From Cyathus striatus (taxonomy: Eukaryota; Basidiomycota; Agaricomycetes; Agaricales; Nidulariaceae), in contig JAOVFP010000009.1 of assembly GCA_025738555.1 (NCBI GenBank), forward strand, positions 4,278,001-4,342,000: a stretch of DNA of 64,000 nucleotides. The letters run 5' to 3'. Below are positions 32,131 to 44,583 of the stretch, piece after piece. Position 1 is the first letter of the stretch. Each line of letters opens with the position of its first letter. The notes beneath the pieces were generated by a model that saw nothing but the letters and a program-made list of their open reading frames with translations, did not search any database and was not told the DNA's origin. The translations under genes were made by a program, and so were the position numbers.

Positions 32131-34451
32131 CCATCCTTAACACCTCCCTCCTTCTCACCGACCCGCCAGCGCCTCAAGGTGGGACTACACAACCTCCTCT
32201 GCTTATCGGCCTTGGATCGCAACATTAGCTTCGCCTTTTAGGCCCCCGATACCCCTCGCGCGCGTGTAGAGCTGCGGCGCCGGAACATAATCCGATCAAA
32301 ATGTAGCGTATTTTGCGGAGAATGATGATATCGGGGGACGTTGGTATGCTAAAGACGAAAAAGTAGCGTGATGTGTTTATCGAAGAAAATCAAACGTGCC
32401 TAATAAAGTCAGCCTCTCAACATCCTTCTCCTGCACGTGGCAAAGCTCCTGCGCAACGACATGAGTTGGTTATTCGGGACTGTAGAGAGTGAAGATAACA
32501 GAGGACGTTAGTGCCAGATGTAGTAACAGCAAGTACCAGGACGAGCCGAAGAAAAAAAAGGAGGCATACATTTTGAGGGGGAAGTGAGGACTGAGCTTCA
32601 AGTTCAATCCCAAGTCCAAGGCGCATCCACAATGCTGGCGTCCATAACATTCAAGGAGCAGTGGTGGGAACTGTTGAAGGTCTATCTTGGAGTGGACGAG
32701 TGATACAAGATGCTACAACATGGATGAGATACACACTCTAGGCCAAGAACTCCATTGTACATCAGTCACCAGTGACCTCAGGGGGCCCTGTATACACGAA
32801 GGCAACCATAGGTTAAGGCTGTAAAGTGGAGAAGGAGAGGGGGGGGGGAGGAGGAGGAGGAGGAGAAGGGAATATTCAGTCGGCGAGGGAGGGAAGATGG
32901 TGGGGTAAGAGAGTAAGAGACACTGAGAGTCGGCCCACCGGGTGCACGCGCACGGACCAATTACCAATTGCGCGACGCGTTTGTTTGGCATAACACAATG
33001 TAACAAACAAAGTTTCCAGCAAGATTGGCCCGTTCCCTAATTTGACTCAACGTTTCTTTGATAAGTACCTAGTCTCCCGTAATCGGACAACTGGTGTGTA
33101 TCTTTGTTCATCTTCAAGGACCCTCGGTGTGTCTACATTGACGGATGAGATTACGGAACTCAGGTCGGGACTGCGTTTGTAACAAGTTTGTAAATGATGT
33201 ATTGTATTTTATAGGTATTCCACTTCTCTTTCGCTATCGTTTAATTTTATTTACTATTATAGTTCTTGTGCTATAGTCAATATCCTGCACAAGGGTTGGA
33301 TATCCTAGACGTTGATCGATTAGTCATTATCTCTTTCTTGTGATTCACGGTCCTAACGGACTCTCGACCGCTGCCAGCCACATGCTCTCTACCATCATTC
33401 TTTTGTTATGCTACCAAAGTAGCCTGGCCACCCGCAAATGTAATTGCCTTCGGGAGGGTAGTATTATTTGCAAGCCTTGTTTCACAAGCTTTAACCCTTG
33501 TCTGCATGGTTTTAAATTCCCGCGTTGAGACGGAGCACTCCCAAGTCCCTTCGCTGCCAACACCTGTTTCAACATGTATTATGTCAACATGGGCAGATGT
33601 GCGGTCGCAGTTGCTATTAGCTTAATCAACACGATAGCGACCACGAACACTGCTTCACGCTCCTCGCTGTCGAAAACAAGCGGTAGACGACATAGCTCTA
33701 ACCGCCAATGCTCTAGGTGCTGATTGTTCAACTTGTACCTCATGGCGCAATGTTACAAGCCATGTGAAACCTAGATATGCTGTGAATGCGCTACGTATAT
33801 AGATATTCTGCCGGCACTCATACTCGACAAACACATATGGTAGCTCACTCTATGTTGTGCCTTAGTTAGGCAGTCATAGAGCTCAGACCCATGAACACAA
33901 CTGTTATAACAGATTAATGGGGACTGTCAGCTACGTAGGATAACAACTTTACTTTTTGAACAGGAAGGTTTCTTCTTTGACCTCGTATTTGTTGTGGTAT
34001 TGGCGGGCTAATTAACAGCACGGAATCAACTTCTCAGCGTGTGCTACAAATTCGTGAATTTAATCATAGCCAAGCACACGGCTGGAGGTATACATAGGTA
34101 TGTTTTTGTGCTTCTCAAACTAAAGTAACTGATGTAAATGTTGTACAGATGTACAGATGAATATGATCAATTTATCGGTGCCCCCACCAGTGCACCGAAT
34201 GCAATATTCCATCACAGTCTACACATGTATTGTACATCGTTGACATTCGATAGTTGACGACACCTTACATATTGACCAGATAAGTTGCATCTCTACAACA
34301 GGCGGCTGTCGAACACTACAGCAACAACGGTCAACAACGAACTACTACTAAGATAACCACTTCCACCGAGACTAGGGGCGCCATTGTCACTTAACACAAA
34401 CGAGTGGTTTCGAAAGCGTAAAGAGAATTGGAGTTGATGTCAGGAAACTGG
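32131..34451. other. No recognisable gene; poly-G tract
   Basis: Short unrecognisable open frames only. A G-run followed by (GGA)n lies at 32838-32870 and could form a quadruplex. The region 33.3-34.4 kb may hold remnants of the Copia pol upstream of the fragment at 34452, but I could not identify any conserved motif. Confidence 0.4.
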
Positions 34452-34601
34452 GATCACGTCGAAGCTGGAACAATTACCATCAAGTATATTCCATCACGCG
34501 ATGACTTAGCTGATTTATCCACGAAAGGACTCGCACGCCTGTTACATCAAGAATTAACTTATGGACTCGGAGTACTGCCAAAGCAAGGGGGAGTGTTGTG
34601 A
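34452..34601 (+). pseudogene. Ty1/Copia RNase H C-terminus
   Basis: A 49-codon end of frame contains TITIKYIPSRDDLADLSTKG, then LHQELTYGLGVLPKQGG and a TGA at 34599. The YIPSRDDLADLSTKG motif is the usual C-terminal signature of Copia RNase H. The stop overlaps the start of the LTR, as is common in this group. Nothing of the reverse transcriptase or integrase was recognised upstream, so the copy is 5' truncated or too decayed to see. Confidence 0.85.
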
Positions 34602-34840
34602 ATGTACGCTTTTATTGTTGTAGTTAGGTAATGACATACTTGTACCATTGGACTTGGACCTGGAGGTAGTAGCATGTAGTATTTATTATACCCATTTTAT
34701 TATTCTATTGTATATAGTTCTCAGACCATTATTTCACTAAACTGTATATATGCTGTAATTCTATTTACTCAAATATTCATTCTATCATCTAATATCTGTG
34801 CACAATACAATGAGACAATACATTTCACGGAACTCATACA
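34594..34840 (+). repeat. 3' LTR of the Copia element
   Basis: It begins TGTTGTGAATG immediately after a purine-rich tract (AAGCAAGGGGGAG, 34581-34593). An end at CATTTCA (34827) or CATACA (34840) would give a TG...CA LTR of 234 or 247 bp; the right limit is uncertain because no second LTR is in the window. Confidence 0.65.
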
Positions 34841-35269
34841 GTGGTGAGTCAGTGGTGAGGATACAATATAAAACTGGCACTGGTGACAACTGCAGGCATC
34901 ATTCTACCGGTCCCCGTGTCGGTCATATGCATTTTGAGGGATAGTTGCCGGCGCTGCCATGTCCCTGGTCCAGGATGGATGAGCTGATCAATTCAGCTGT
35001 GTGTGCTGTCAACTTCGGTGCCAGATAATTTGACTCAGAGGCCATAGCTTTGTGGCGACTCCGCAGTCCAAGCAGTGGGCGGCATAAGGCAGTGTTGCAA
35101 TATTGTAAACTTGCACTGCCATTTGACCGGAAGCTATGCCGCATTGACAATCTCCTTTTAATGAAGGCTGTGACCGTTTAGCGATGTTGGTAAACAGCAG
35201 ATAATGTTGTATATTGTTTCAAAATATTGTACAGCCCAAATCTAAAGGTATAAAGACAAATTATCAAAC

Positions 35270-35389
35270 AGTTTCCACCTACCCCACCTACCCTGCCTTC
35301 TCTATTCCTACTTCCAATACAATTCAAGTGAGATTTATTACTACACATATTGCTACAGCTTACCAGCTTATAATTTTATGAAGTAGACA
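35270..35389 (+). promoter_or_regulatory. Pyrimidine-rich promoter tract before the dioxygenase gene
   Basis: CCTACCCCACCTACCCTGCC and TTCTCTATTCCTACTTCC at 35277-35315 form the C/T-rich stretch commonly seen before fungal transcription starts. Position about 75-110 bases upstream of the ATG. No clear TATA box. Confidence 0.35.
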
Positions 35390-36451
35390 ATGCAATCAAC
35401 CACCGGACTGACTACGCGTTCAAAGTCGAAGGGCCAAGATTTCAAAATTCTGGATGCAGCCAAAAAGAAAAAATTAACAGGTAATACATCTTAGCTGCAC
35501 CGTAATTTATTTATTAACATTATTATTAGGTATTGTGTCAAAGAAACCAGAATGCACACGGCAGAAGACCATTGATAAAGCAGAAACCATACCCATCTCT
35601 CACCCAACACCCATCCCACTTCCCAATACCCTTCACAATAATAGCCAACACAGAAGTCACGGCATAAGGGTGGATAGAAGTATAGAAATGACATTACGAC
35701 ACACTGATATGTTCTTTGAGTATGCAGACATGATCCATTTGCCAATATGACTGAAGGACCTTGAAAAGCCAATGGGAAAGAAGCTGTTGAGGGACAAATG
35801 CAAACATCTAGAGGCAATGGAGGCTCAGAGTGTCTCTGCTATTTTTGTTGGTCAGATTACAACTACAAGCACCACTGTTGCTTGTGTCAATGCCTATCTT
35901 AAAGGTACTGAAGGTGTCTCCAAACACCTGGATGCCTTTTTTCATAAAATCTTTCCTGAGGATTATGAAAGATTCCGCAGCTGTTTCAAAGCTGGTTCTA
36001 TGTTCCCAGGTGATTTTGGCCCTTATCTTGGTAGGGCAATAATATACAAGATGCAAGAAAAGGAACACAGAGACACTAAGGATGGAGGTCCTTCTGCTAG
36101 CTTTGGAGTAGGTGATTATTCAGGAGGGGAAATTATATTCCCTCAACTTGGAACAAAATTAATGTAAGTGTTGAAATATATATATATATATATTTCAACA
36201 CTAAACTAATATACAGTTATAAACCCAGATCCATCTGCATCTTCTTCTCCAGCATTCTTTATCACAAAGTTATGAACTTCATTCCTAATATTCAAAACAA
36301 AGAAATGCAAAAGGAAAAAATTACTCCAGGAAGGATAGGGTTGGTGTTTTTCTTTCCTGATCCTAGCCTGAACATATTAGATGGGAAACAGGAAAACTGG
36401 GCACCTGAAACTGCATTTAGCAGGTATCCTTATCTAGCTGGTGTGAATTAG
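35390..36451 (+). CDS. TET/JBP-family 2-oxoglutarate/Fe(II) dioxygenase, one in-frame TGA
   Basis: A three-exon gene: 35390-35480, 35530-36163 and 36217-36451, with introns of 49 and 53 bp bearing GT...AG. The domain runs from GRAIIYKMQEKEHRD through GVGDYSGGEIIFPQLG, then YKPRSICIFFSSILYHKV and ITPGRIGLVFFFPDPS. The expected Fe ligands are visible: His and Asp of HRD, and His of LYHKV. Arg of PGRIG is the likely 2-oxoglutarate contact. The double-stranded beta-helix layout matches the TET/JBP-like oxygenases expanded in mushrooms, which oxidise 5-methylcytosine in DNA. The N-terminus is short, basic and Pro-rich. A TGA at 35748-35750 splits exon 2, in frame on both sides; CGA-to-TGA is the simple explanation. 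The gene is thus a recent pseudogene, or the stop is a sequencing or intron-model problem. Substrate is inferred from the family. Confidence 0.7.
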
Positions 36452-38280
36452 TAGTTTGATGTATACAGTAAATAGTCTATTTCTAAAATAAGTACCAGAA
36501 TGTCTTCAGACTCATTACAGTACCACTCAAGTAATTTGTTCATGGGTGTGGTGTCAATGTCATTTGTAAGACTCCAATATTGTCATCATTGTCATGACAC
36601 AGGAGAGGAAGGAGGAGTGGAGGCTGGGTGAGGTGGCATTGATGCCATTCTTATCAGTGTGACGAGAGGTTGAGGGAGGTGACCGGGCCAGCATGGGCAA
36701 TATGGCATGGTGGTGGTGGAAGAGAGGTGAGTGAGGGGGTAAGGGAAAAGAGTGAGAGGAAGTAGTGGGAAGGGGGTGGCAACTCCTGCAAGTGCAGGTG
36801 CAAGCAACTTGGTGTGGGAGGTAGAAGGCAAAGGCATTTTACCGACAGCATTCCAGGTCCAGACTGTATTCACCTTAGCATCCATGTCCACAATGCTATC
36901 ATTTAGCTATTGTCCTCCACTAGCCAAACAAGTATGTACCAAGAATTAAATTAACGTTCACGGGACACGCAACTATAGGATTTCACTAGGAACACTGTTA
37001 AACCATGCTTGCTGTCAATGAGATCTCAATATACCAAAGATGCTTGGAGACCTCCTTCAATGTTGCTGATAATGCAGTCAGAGCCAGCATGGCCGGAAAA
37101 ACATTTGCTGGGTGCGACCCAAGAAATTCTTCTGCGCAATTTATAGATTTGGTGCTGTTGCCACAGCCAATGGTCTTGCTGTGTTCGTTCTGGAACTTCT
37201 GGTGCCATCCTTGATCAAATTGCTGCATGGTACCGTCCTTCGTCGTCTTCAAGTGACAGCTACTATCAAGAATAAGTACTTACGAAAAGGAAGAAAATAC
37301 AGAAAAGAAAGTATTCAGCGAGGACGAACTGTACCAAAACCCAGACCCCACTACTGGCTTTCGCCTTAGAATCCCCAGCAGGACATTCCGTTATATTACA
37401 CCTCTGTAGAAATAGATATCCCTAAGTTAAGTCTATACGCACAAAGAGAGTAGTTAGATAATGTAGCTCAGTGCAGGGTATGAATACAACGACTGAGGTG
37501 TAACCATGTATCTAATGTCTATATATATTATCTAAGAGTGCCACCTGGGCGTACAGTAAGTAAAAGGGAGAAACAATATGTAAAGGAATAAAGAAAGGAG
37601 AAAGGAAACATAATAGTGATGCGCACTGTGGTGAAGCCTTTATGCGCTCAGCTCAACAACCTCTAGATCGTGCAATGGCAGTGGGTGGACTGTACCATTA
37701 ATGGGATATAACTGTGGCAGCTAGGGTGGAGTGGGCCAATATTGTGGGTTAGCCGCCTGCTGTACCATACTTGGCTTGAAGTTAGTGCTACCAGTAAAGC
37801 TAAGAAAACGCCAGTAAGATGCTATTTTCAGAGATACCAGAATTAAATGAATGATATATCGTAGAGGATAAAATTAAGGCAGACGACAAGATAGCTGAAG
37901 AGTGGCGAACTCTGCAGGACCGGAGAGAATGGAGCAAGGATATAGTTCGACTCCCCCGCGGTTCTTGGCAGCAGTGACACACTCTCTTCCCTCCAACTTC
38001 CCTCACCCCCAATGCTCTCATCCACAATGAAGGACGCCCTAATCTTTAACGGCCTCTGCATCCGCCTGATCGTTCACTGTCAATACCCCTTACGTTCTTC
38101 CCCCAGGCCTTTCCTTGGTGACAACCTGTTTATCTTTTATCCCAACGCTTTAGTGCACCTAACCCATTCGTTTGCAAGCCAGTTCAAACCACCTTAACTG
38201 GATAAAATTATCAGCAATTCTTTATGCACTTACACACCTTCCCAGTGTCTTATTCTTGGTGTGTATTCAAAATTTCAGCT
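36452..38280. other. No recognisable gene
   Basis: G/A-rich low complexity at 36600-36780, then sequence with short unrecognisable frames (37005-37369, 37800-38197). No repeat ends were noticed. Confidence 0.4.
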
Positions 38281-41130
38281 TAGTGCAGCTGCCGGTTATC
38301 TAACCTTTCACGCTCATCCGCACCGGCGCGCATTCTTCTAACTTACCCACATGGTCTTCGCGATACAAACTCAAATACCACACTCGAAGTACAGCACAAT
38401 ACCTGATGGAACCCGCTTCCGATGGGTTATAGGTTGTAACTCGTAAGGGTGACAACGCTGGTCCTGTTGTTCAGTCCGGCACGCTAGCGGAAGTAAGTTG
38501 ATCGTACACCAGCTGCATTGGCGCAAGTAGCTCTAGTTCCAGTTCTTATTACGCTACCGGAGCTGACACCATCGCCGGTACGAAGGGCAGTGTTGTGGTG
38601 TCTGTTACAACATGCACGTCTGTATCTGTGACCTACGAAATCTTCTCTGTATTCCTCTTCATCACTGCTTCGCGGTTTTCTACCACTTCTGGCGGTGCGA
38701 CCTTTTCTAGTACCACATAAGTACTAAAATTTTTTTGAGCATAATGTACCAAAATGTTGATTAACTGGTGTACTGTGAGATTTCCGACTTTTAAACTAGA
38801 GGAATAATTTTGGGAACTGGAAATACACGAGTAAGTTGAAGAAAGTTCAAGTTTTGAAACTTAAGTGCTGAAAATGCATGTCGAAAGTTTCGCATTTCAA
38901 GAACTCTAGTGTACTGTCTAATTCTATGGAGTTTATATATGCTACAGTACGAGATAACGATTGAGTAAGAAGAGGATAGAATTTGTAAGGGAAAGTAAGT
39001 ACTAGTCACGCGAAAAGGGAAGATGAGTAAGAAAAGGAACGGGGCTGGTAAGAAAGTAGAAGGACACCGAATAAACCGTACGGTGTCGTGAATCTAAGTG
39101 GATGGAAGGGACTAGAAGGTTGGAGGATAGAGACTGAACCGATGAGACGAAGTCGAGTGAAGGGGGTAGCTGATAAGATGAGAACGAGAATGTCACGTGG
39201 CTCGTAGTCGAAGATGCAAGGTCGAGACTTTACACGTACCTATTTTTAGCTCTCGTGCTTTCTTTACTAGCACTGCATTACAGTGTCCACACCCGGCACC
39301 AACGCCCAGTCAAGCACACAGCCGCCGCCGTGCTGTGTAATCAGCGCTCGCCGCGAGTCATACGGCCGAATAATTCCCCATCGTCCCCACTTTCCCCCAA
39401 CCTGTTGTGGAGGAATTGACTCGAGGACGCGTGGCGGGCGTCACACCTGACTATAAGATATAACTACGATAATCCTAGACCAAAGTAGTTAGTAATTTAA
39501 AGACGGCGACGAGAACTTAGCTGTTTGATTTGAGATTGATGTTGACGCTTCCAATTGACCAGGTAACTCAGAAGACTCAGTATGCGCGCGCACAAGTTAG
39601 CCAGAAAGGGAGGTAAATTCCTAGGTCTGTACCCCTCAAGTATATACATTTGCAGCAATGAGACGGGATGGCGCCACGCGTACTCTCACGTCACCAGAGC
39701 CCAGAAAAGTAAGGTACGCGAAGGAATGTGAATTTGAAATGTGGAAGCGAAGGGTAAATAGAAAACGAGTGGTAGAGTAAGAATAGTAATGTAATAGAAT
39801 GAAACCGTAATAAGGAAAGTAGAGTCAACGAGTACTTACCACCTCGACATTCCTAACACTAACGAACGATGACGGCGACTCTCGCTTGACGTTACCACTA
39901 GGTACAATGTTGGAGCAAGATAACGAAAGGCTACCCTCCCCGGAAGTAGCTGCGCAGTGGACAAGGCTGCGGCTCGACAACACGTAGTTTGTGGCGGGGT
40001 GCTCGGTCATCGGACGCTCGTGGTCAGAGTAATCAGAGGGGGTAGAGACGAAGAATAAAACGAACGGATATACGATAAACCCAACGCCTCGACCCGAGTC
40101 CCTTATCCTTCCACCAGTAAGAAAATAGCACGATGAGGGTAAAGACCCGGTCATCGTGCCTCGGCGTTCGAAACACCGGTCTTGAGGACCAAACGAGTGT
40201 CTTGATAAGAAAGAGGGGTCTTGAGTGGGTGTACAACCCTAAGCCCTAGCGTATTGCGCTGTCCGAGGGGCGCATTGTGCCAGCAAGGTCCGAGCGTCGT
40301 CCAGAAATGCCTTGTGGGCACGTACCGGAAGCCTAGAGAACGCGAGAAAAGGTAAAAGCAGGGGGGTAATATGAGTAGTAAGGAGTAAGAGTATCCGAGA
40401 CGCGTTATGGTGCAAGCGAAACGCGACAGCGCACAGGCGAGTCACGTGTTATTTGGCTACGGCTTCCCTTTATTTGGTCAGACCGCGCCGCGTCTCTAAG
40501 TCCACGCAATAAGAGAAATAGAATTAATAAAACCTAAGTGTGCTGGCGCAACACTTTTGGTAGGCAGAAGAAAGGCCACATAAATGAAGATATAGAACGT
40601 TATAGTAAGTAGAAGTAGATAGTTTGAGATAAAAGATAAAAGAAATGAAGTAATGCAACATATAAGTATAATACTGGGATACACCAGTATACCATCTACT
40701 TCCTCCACACTGTCTTCCGTCTCATCCTCGTCCCCATCCTCGCCCACACAGAGGTGTGGCATTTCTCTCTTTCTTCACTTCTAGGATATCACATAATTTC
40801 ACTATGAGACGATACAGGTACGCTTGAACAGACACGACAGCAAACCTCGAAACCAATGCACAGAAAGACATCAATGAACCGGGCGAGGCTGGAAAGAGGG
40901 GCGAATCTACACCTTCCTCCTCTTCAGCTGACTCCTCTGACGCACCCAAAGGCAAATCCCAAGGAGTCTAGGAGTGCTGTGGCTAGTTCTACGGGTGTTA
41001 GTTGGGGGAGTAAGACGTGAGTTGTTTCTTGTTGTTTTCGTGTTGGTTTTTGTGGTTTTTGGTTCTCTGTTCTATTCCGTTCTCTCCTACTTCTCTTCTC
41101 TACTCCTTCTATACTAATGCATATACAGAT
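38281..41130. other. No recognisable gene; possible remnant of a surface-protein N-terminus
   Basis: Around 38380-38720 the plus strand has T/S/V-rich short frames interrupted by stops, of a kind found in the outer part of fungal Ser/Thr-rich membrane proteins. They could belong to the membrane-protein remnant at 41133, with 38.75-40.9 kb inserted between, but no insertion boundaries were found. The rest is unassigned. Confidence 0.3.
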
Positions 41131-41132
41131 TC

Positions 41133-42142
41133 CTCTAAAATAAAGGCGCTGTAGCAAGCGTATTCTCTGTCATGGGCATCGTAGTGTTCGTGATCATCAT
41201 TGCCCTGCTTACCGACGTTATCCACTGGCGCCGTGCCAAGATGTTTGACAGGGAGATTGAAGAAGCCACATGGGATGCCCGCTGCCGCTCGTTCCCCCGA
41301 CTTCCTAGACGACAACAACAACGACGACAATTACTACCGCAGCGGCATGTTCTTAGACGTTTCTGGTCACAAGACATATGCCCAGCCGCCTATAGGAGTG
41401 AAGAGTAAATGAGAGAGATGGTTCCACCTGTTCCGGCTATTCTTGCTCAAGGTGGTTTAAGCGCCAGAGGAGGAGGGAGTGGACCGCCCCAGAAGAGATA
41501 TTTGACCCTTTGAGGATGTATACTGATGGTGCTACATGTGAAGGCGGATCACCTTATGTTGCACTCGCTGGGTCTAATCCTGCTTTGGTTCCTCATGGAG
41601 AGGTGTATTCTGCCGGTTCGTCTGGGGCTAGTAGGGATCTATTAGAGGAGGCGGGGATTGTGCCTGGTGTTTGGGTCGGTGTGGGACTCGCGAGGGGTGC
41701 TTCACAGTATCAGCGGGACGGTCGGCAAGGGAGATATGCGCAGTATGAGACGCCTGGGTTGGATCGGTTTAATGATGGGGTTGAATCTGGTTCAGGCTAC
41801 CTCTCAAGCATTGAATCGAGGGAGTGGTTTTATCTAGCCAGGACTTTGATGCAGCTTGCGCCGCCGGTAAGGGAGACAATGCTTATGGCTATTCAGGCTA
41901 TGGTATATGTTTTCCTTTTTGAGTGTATGTGCTGGAGGCTGATTCATATGGCACAGTACCTCGACCTTGTGGATTTTGGTGTGAGTATTAGGCATGCAGT
42001 GCGGTTAGGTTATAGCGTGCGTTATTTCTTTTACTTTTACTATTTAGTTTTGTTTATGCTGAGGTACAGATTGGCCTACATATACACTTCTACACTTTCC
42101 CTCCCTCATAGACCTCAACATGGCACGCTGAGCTGTTCTTGA
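41133..42142 (+). pseudogene. Single-pass membrane protein gene, decayed
   Basis: One frame (41133-41275) encodes a transmembrane segment, MGIVVFVIIIALLTDVIHWR, followed by RRAKMFDREIEEATWDA. The reading then moves to another frame for AAARSPDFLDDNNNDDNYYR (to 41412), and to a third for EEIFDPLRMYTDGATCEGG and NPALVPHGEVYSAGSSG up to about 41800. The order TM helix, RR-AK-FDREI, PDFLDDNN, then a Gly/Tyr-rich cytoplasmic tail is the layout of Ser/Thr-rich single-pass surface proteins common in Agaricomycetes. At least two frameshifts separate the parts, so it is a pseudogene as read. The tail beyond 41890 is hydrophobic and probably out of frame. Confidence 0.5.
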
Positions 42143-42301
42143 GGGGACTGGAGCTGCTGAAGTGCGTCCAGAGGACACCTTTGGCTTATAGCTTCAGCCC
42201 TTGGTGGAGATGTCTCACTTTCAATTGTCTGGAGCTGTTCTGACAGGACTGGAGCTGCTGAAGTGTGTCCAGAGGACACCTTTGGCTTACAGCTTCAGCC
42301 G
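42130..42301. repeat. Tandem duplication, 102-bp period
   Basis: Two copies of a ~70-bp unit (GAGCTGTTCT, GGACTGGAGCTGCTGAAGTG, then GTCCAGAGGACACCTTTGGC) start at 42130 and 42232. They differ by a few substitutions. Confidence 0.85.
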
Positions 42302-42760
42302 ATTATTGAGACTAAGACATATATCACTGGAACTGTGAAGGAATTATAGCCCTGAGGCTGTACTTTAAGGATAACTTTGAGGAAATTTGATGGAGACAAA
42401 GAAAGGCTGATAAATTCTAGACCAGTAACTAAGACTGACATACTGCCAAAGTTAGAATGATCCATTAATTCTGAAATGAAAAACATGTGAATGGTATATT
42501 AGTAGCTGTGTTGTGACAAAGAACCAGAACAAGACATTGAGATTTGAACAAGAATGAAGTGAGCAAGTAGAAACTCTGTGACAGAGCTACCATCAGAGAT
42601 ACACCAGAAGTACTATTGCAAAGTGAATTATTGAACCTATTCTGTGGCTCCTAGTGAATGTCCAAATGCCTCTATTGTTATTCTGAACATAGGATAAGTA
42701 AACTGAAGGATTAGATGAATAAGGAAACAGCTTACAGTTAAGATTATGTGGCAATACTAT
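42302..42760. other. No recognisable gene
   Basis: AT-rich sequence without recognisable coding or repeat structure. Confidence 0.4.
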
Positions 42761-42761
42761 C

Positions 42762-43036
42762 ACTGCTGGCGGGCAACTTTTTTGCAGTTGGCAAAATCCA
42801 TGTAATTTTGACATCAATAACGTTACATATTGGGTACATATATGCCATCGCAAGATGTAGACAAAATGTAAGCAAAATCCATTACTATAAACAGAAATAA
42901 TATCCATATATAGGAAAATGTTTTGCAAATGTTTTGCCTATGTTTTACAATTGTTTTGCCAATTGCAGTATCTAACGTTATTGCTGTCGATTTTGCCGGC
43001 CAATGGCAACGGCAAAATAGTTGCCTGCCAGCTGTG
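42762..43036. mobile_element. ~275-bp MITE with ~64-bp inverted repeats
   Basis: The left arm GCTGGCGGGCAACTTTTTTG ... ATCAATAACGTTACATA is mirrored by the right arm TATCTAACGTTATTGCTG ... ATAGTTGCCTGCCAGC. The arms match well, allowing for small indels. The element abuts the N-terminal part of the gag gene at 43037. The target duplication is unclear; TA may be included on both sides. Short ATGTTTTGC repeats lie in the loop (42915-42960). Confidence 0.75.
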
Positions 43037-44583
43037 TATGTACCTTCATTGGGCAGTGAGGAGACTCCATGCTGGAATGGAACAAGTAAGCAACTTAAGC
43101 AGTGGATAAGGGACATGGAAATGCACTTTGAGCAATACAAAATAGCAAAGGGATCAACTAGGATTACATATGCACTGGATTGCATTTTTGAGTGAAAGGA
43201 ATTGAGTTGCCAATTGTTTAAATGGAGGCTATGTAGCAAGTACTTACAACATGATGATGAATCCTGGTACATCAAAAGAGCAGAAAGGCTTGTGAAATTG
43301 TATAAAGGAACAGTAGGCTTGAATGACAGCGCAATTTGGCACGAATTCAAAGAAAACATTTGTCATGGTGTATTTGATAAGGTTACTGTGGAGTTGGTAC
43401 TGCTTAGTGAAGCATCATGTGTAAGCGTGGTTGTAGATGTACTTGATACTGAGTTTAAGGAAGTGTTGCAATGTTCTATAAATGAATATTCTGGATTGAC
43501 TGAAGTATTAGCACATTGTGACGAAATTCTGAATAGTAAGCTGAAAAGTTCCAATTTTGACATGCCTTCAAGTCAAGAAAATATTGTATGTATACAACAC
43601 AGTTTGGCTTTGGATATGAGTGAAATCAGAGAGAAAATGAACAGTGTAACTTCATGTGTGCGCTCTGCATTGTTCCATGGTTCCAGTAACAAAGGCTATG
43701 AGGAGAAATTGGACAGTGCTCTCTGTAGACCCCAACTGGTCATTTGCTGGTACTGCGGAAAGACCGGACATAAGTTAATCCACTGTCATGCAAAATGCGT
43801 GATCTGAACGAGCAAATCGTGTATGAGTACTATCAACAGCTGTACTTAGCTATAAACGATTCAGAAGTACCTAGAAATGTGTTTCCAATGAGGGACTTCA
43901 TCTATGACACCTGGAGATGAGCGTCTGCACAATTAGCTGAAAACCAAAGTGATTACTATCGTGATATGATAGAAATGCGAAATACAATTGCCAGATCGTG
44001 TGCTAGGACAGTGGAGTACTTACCAGACGAAATATGGAACCAAGAGCTTCCATACGAGCCAAGAACAACTGGTTTTGCATTGCAAGAAGCTCCAGACAGT
44101 ATGAACTGAATTCTAGATGACGTATATGAGTTTGGGAGTATTACCACTAGTACAGACATAAATCGGCAGTGTAATGCAATGGAACTTGAACTAAATGAGT
44201 CCCATTCTTCAGTGTACAGTACACCTAGTATGTATTTTGATGGGGAATTCGCAGGAGAACAAGTTCAATTAGTACACAAGGTATCAGATGTCAATCTTAC
44301 CATGTTCCCAAGGCAAGACTTCATAATCGAAACAGTAGCTTTAGAATCAGTACAAAATCCTGATGATACATACAGTCAGTTTATCTCTGATAATGAAATC
44401 AATCTGTACATAAACCTCCAAGAACAGGAGGGGTGTTGCAAGTCCCTGGAACGAAATAAACTGCAGTGTCAGAGAGTTGAACTCGAGCCTGAGGCAGACT
44501 CAAACGTGGAAAAGTCTGATGATGCTGTACAGATTAAAAAATATCGAACTGTGAATTTGTTATGGAAAATAAAAAAGAAGTAA
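43037..44583 (+). pseudogene. gag: Second gag gene (CCHC retrotransposon), decayed
   Basis: Retrotransposon capsid-type protein, plus strand. The N-terminal part reads LKQWIRDMEMHFEQYKI, a typical gag start; the middle has the helical capsid pattern (WHEFKENICHGVFDKVTVEL). A zinc knuckle CWYCGKTGHKLIHC (C-X2-C-X4-H-X4-C) lies at about 43743-43785. TGA codons at 43193, 43918 and 44107 and a one-base frame change near 43793 interrupt it. After the knuckle an acidic region continues to 44583. It is unlike the gag at 15-16 kb in sequence. No protease or polymerase follows, and no LTR pair was assigned. The upstream MITE may have removed the start. Confidence 0.7.
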
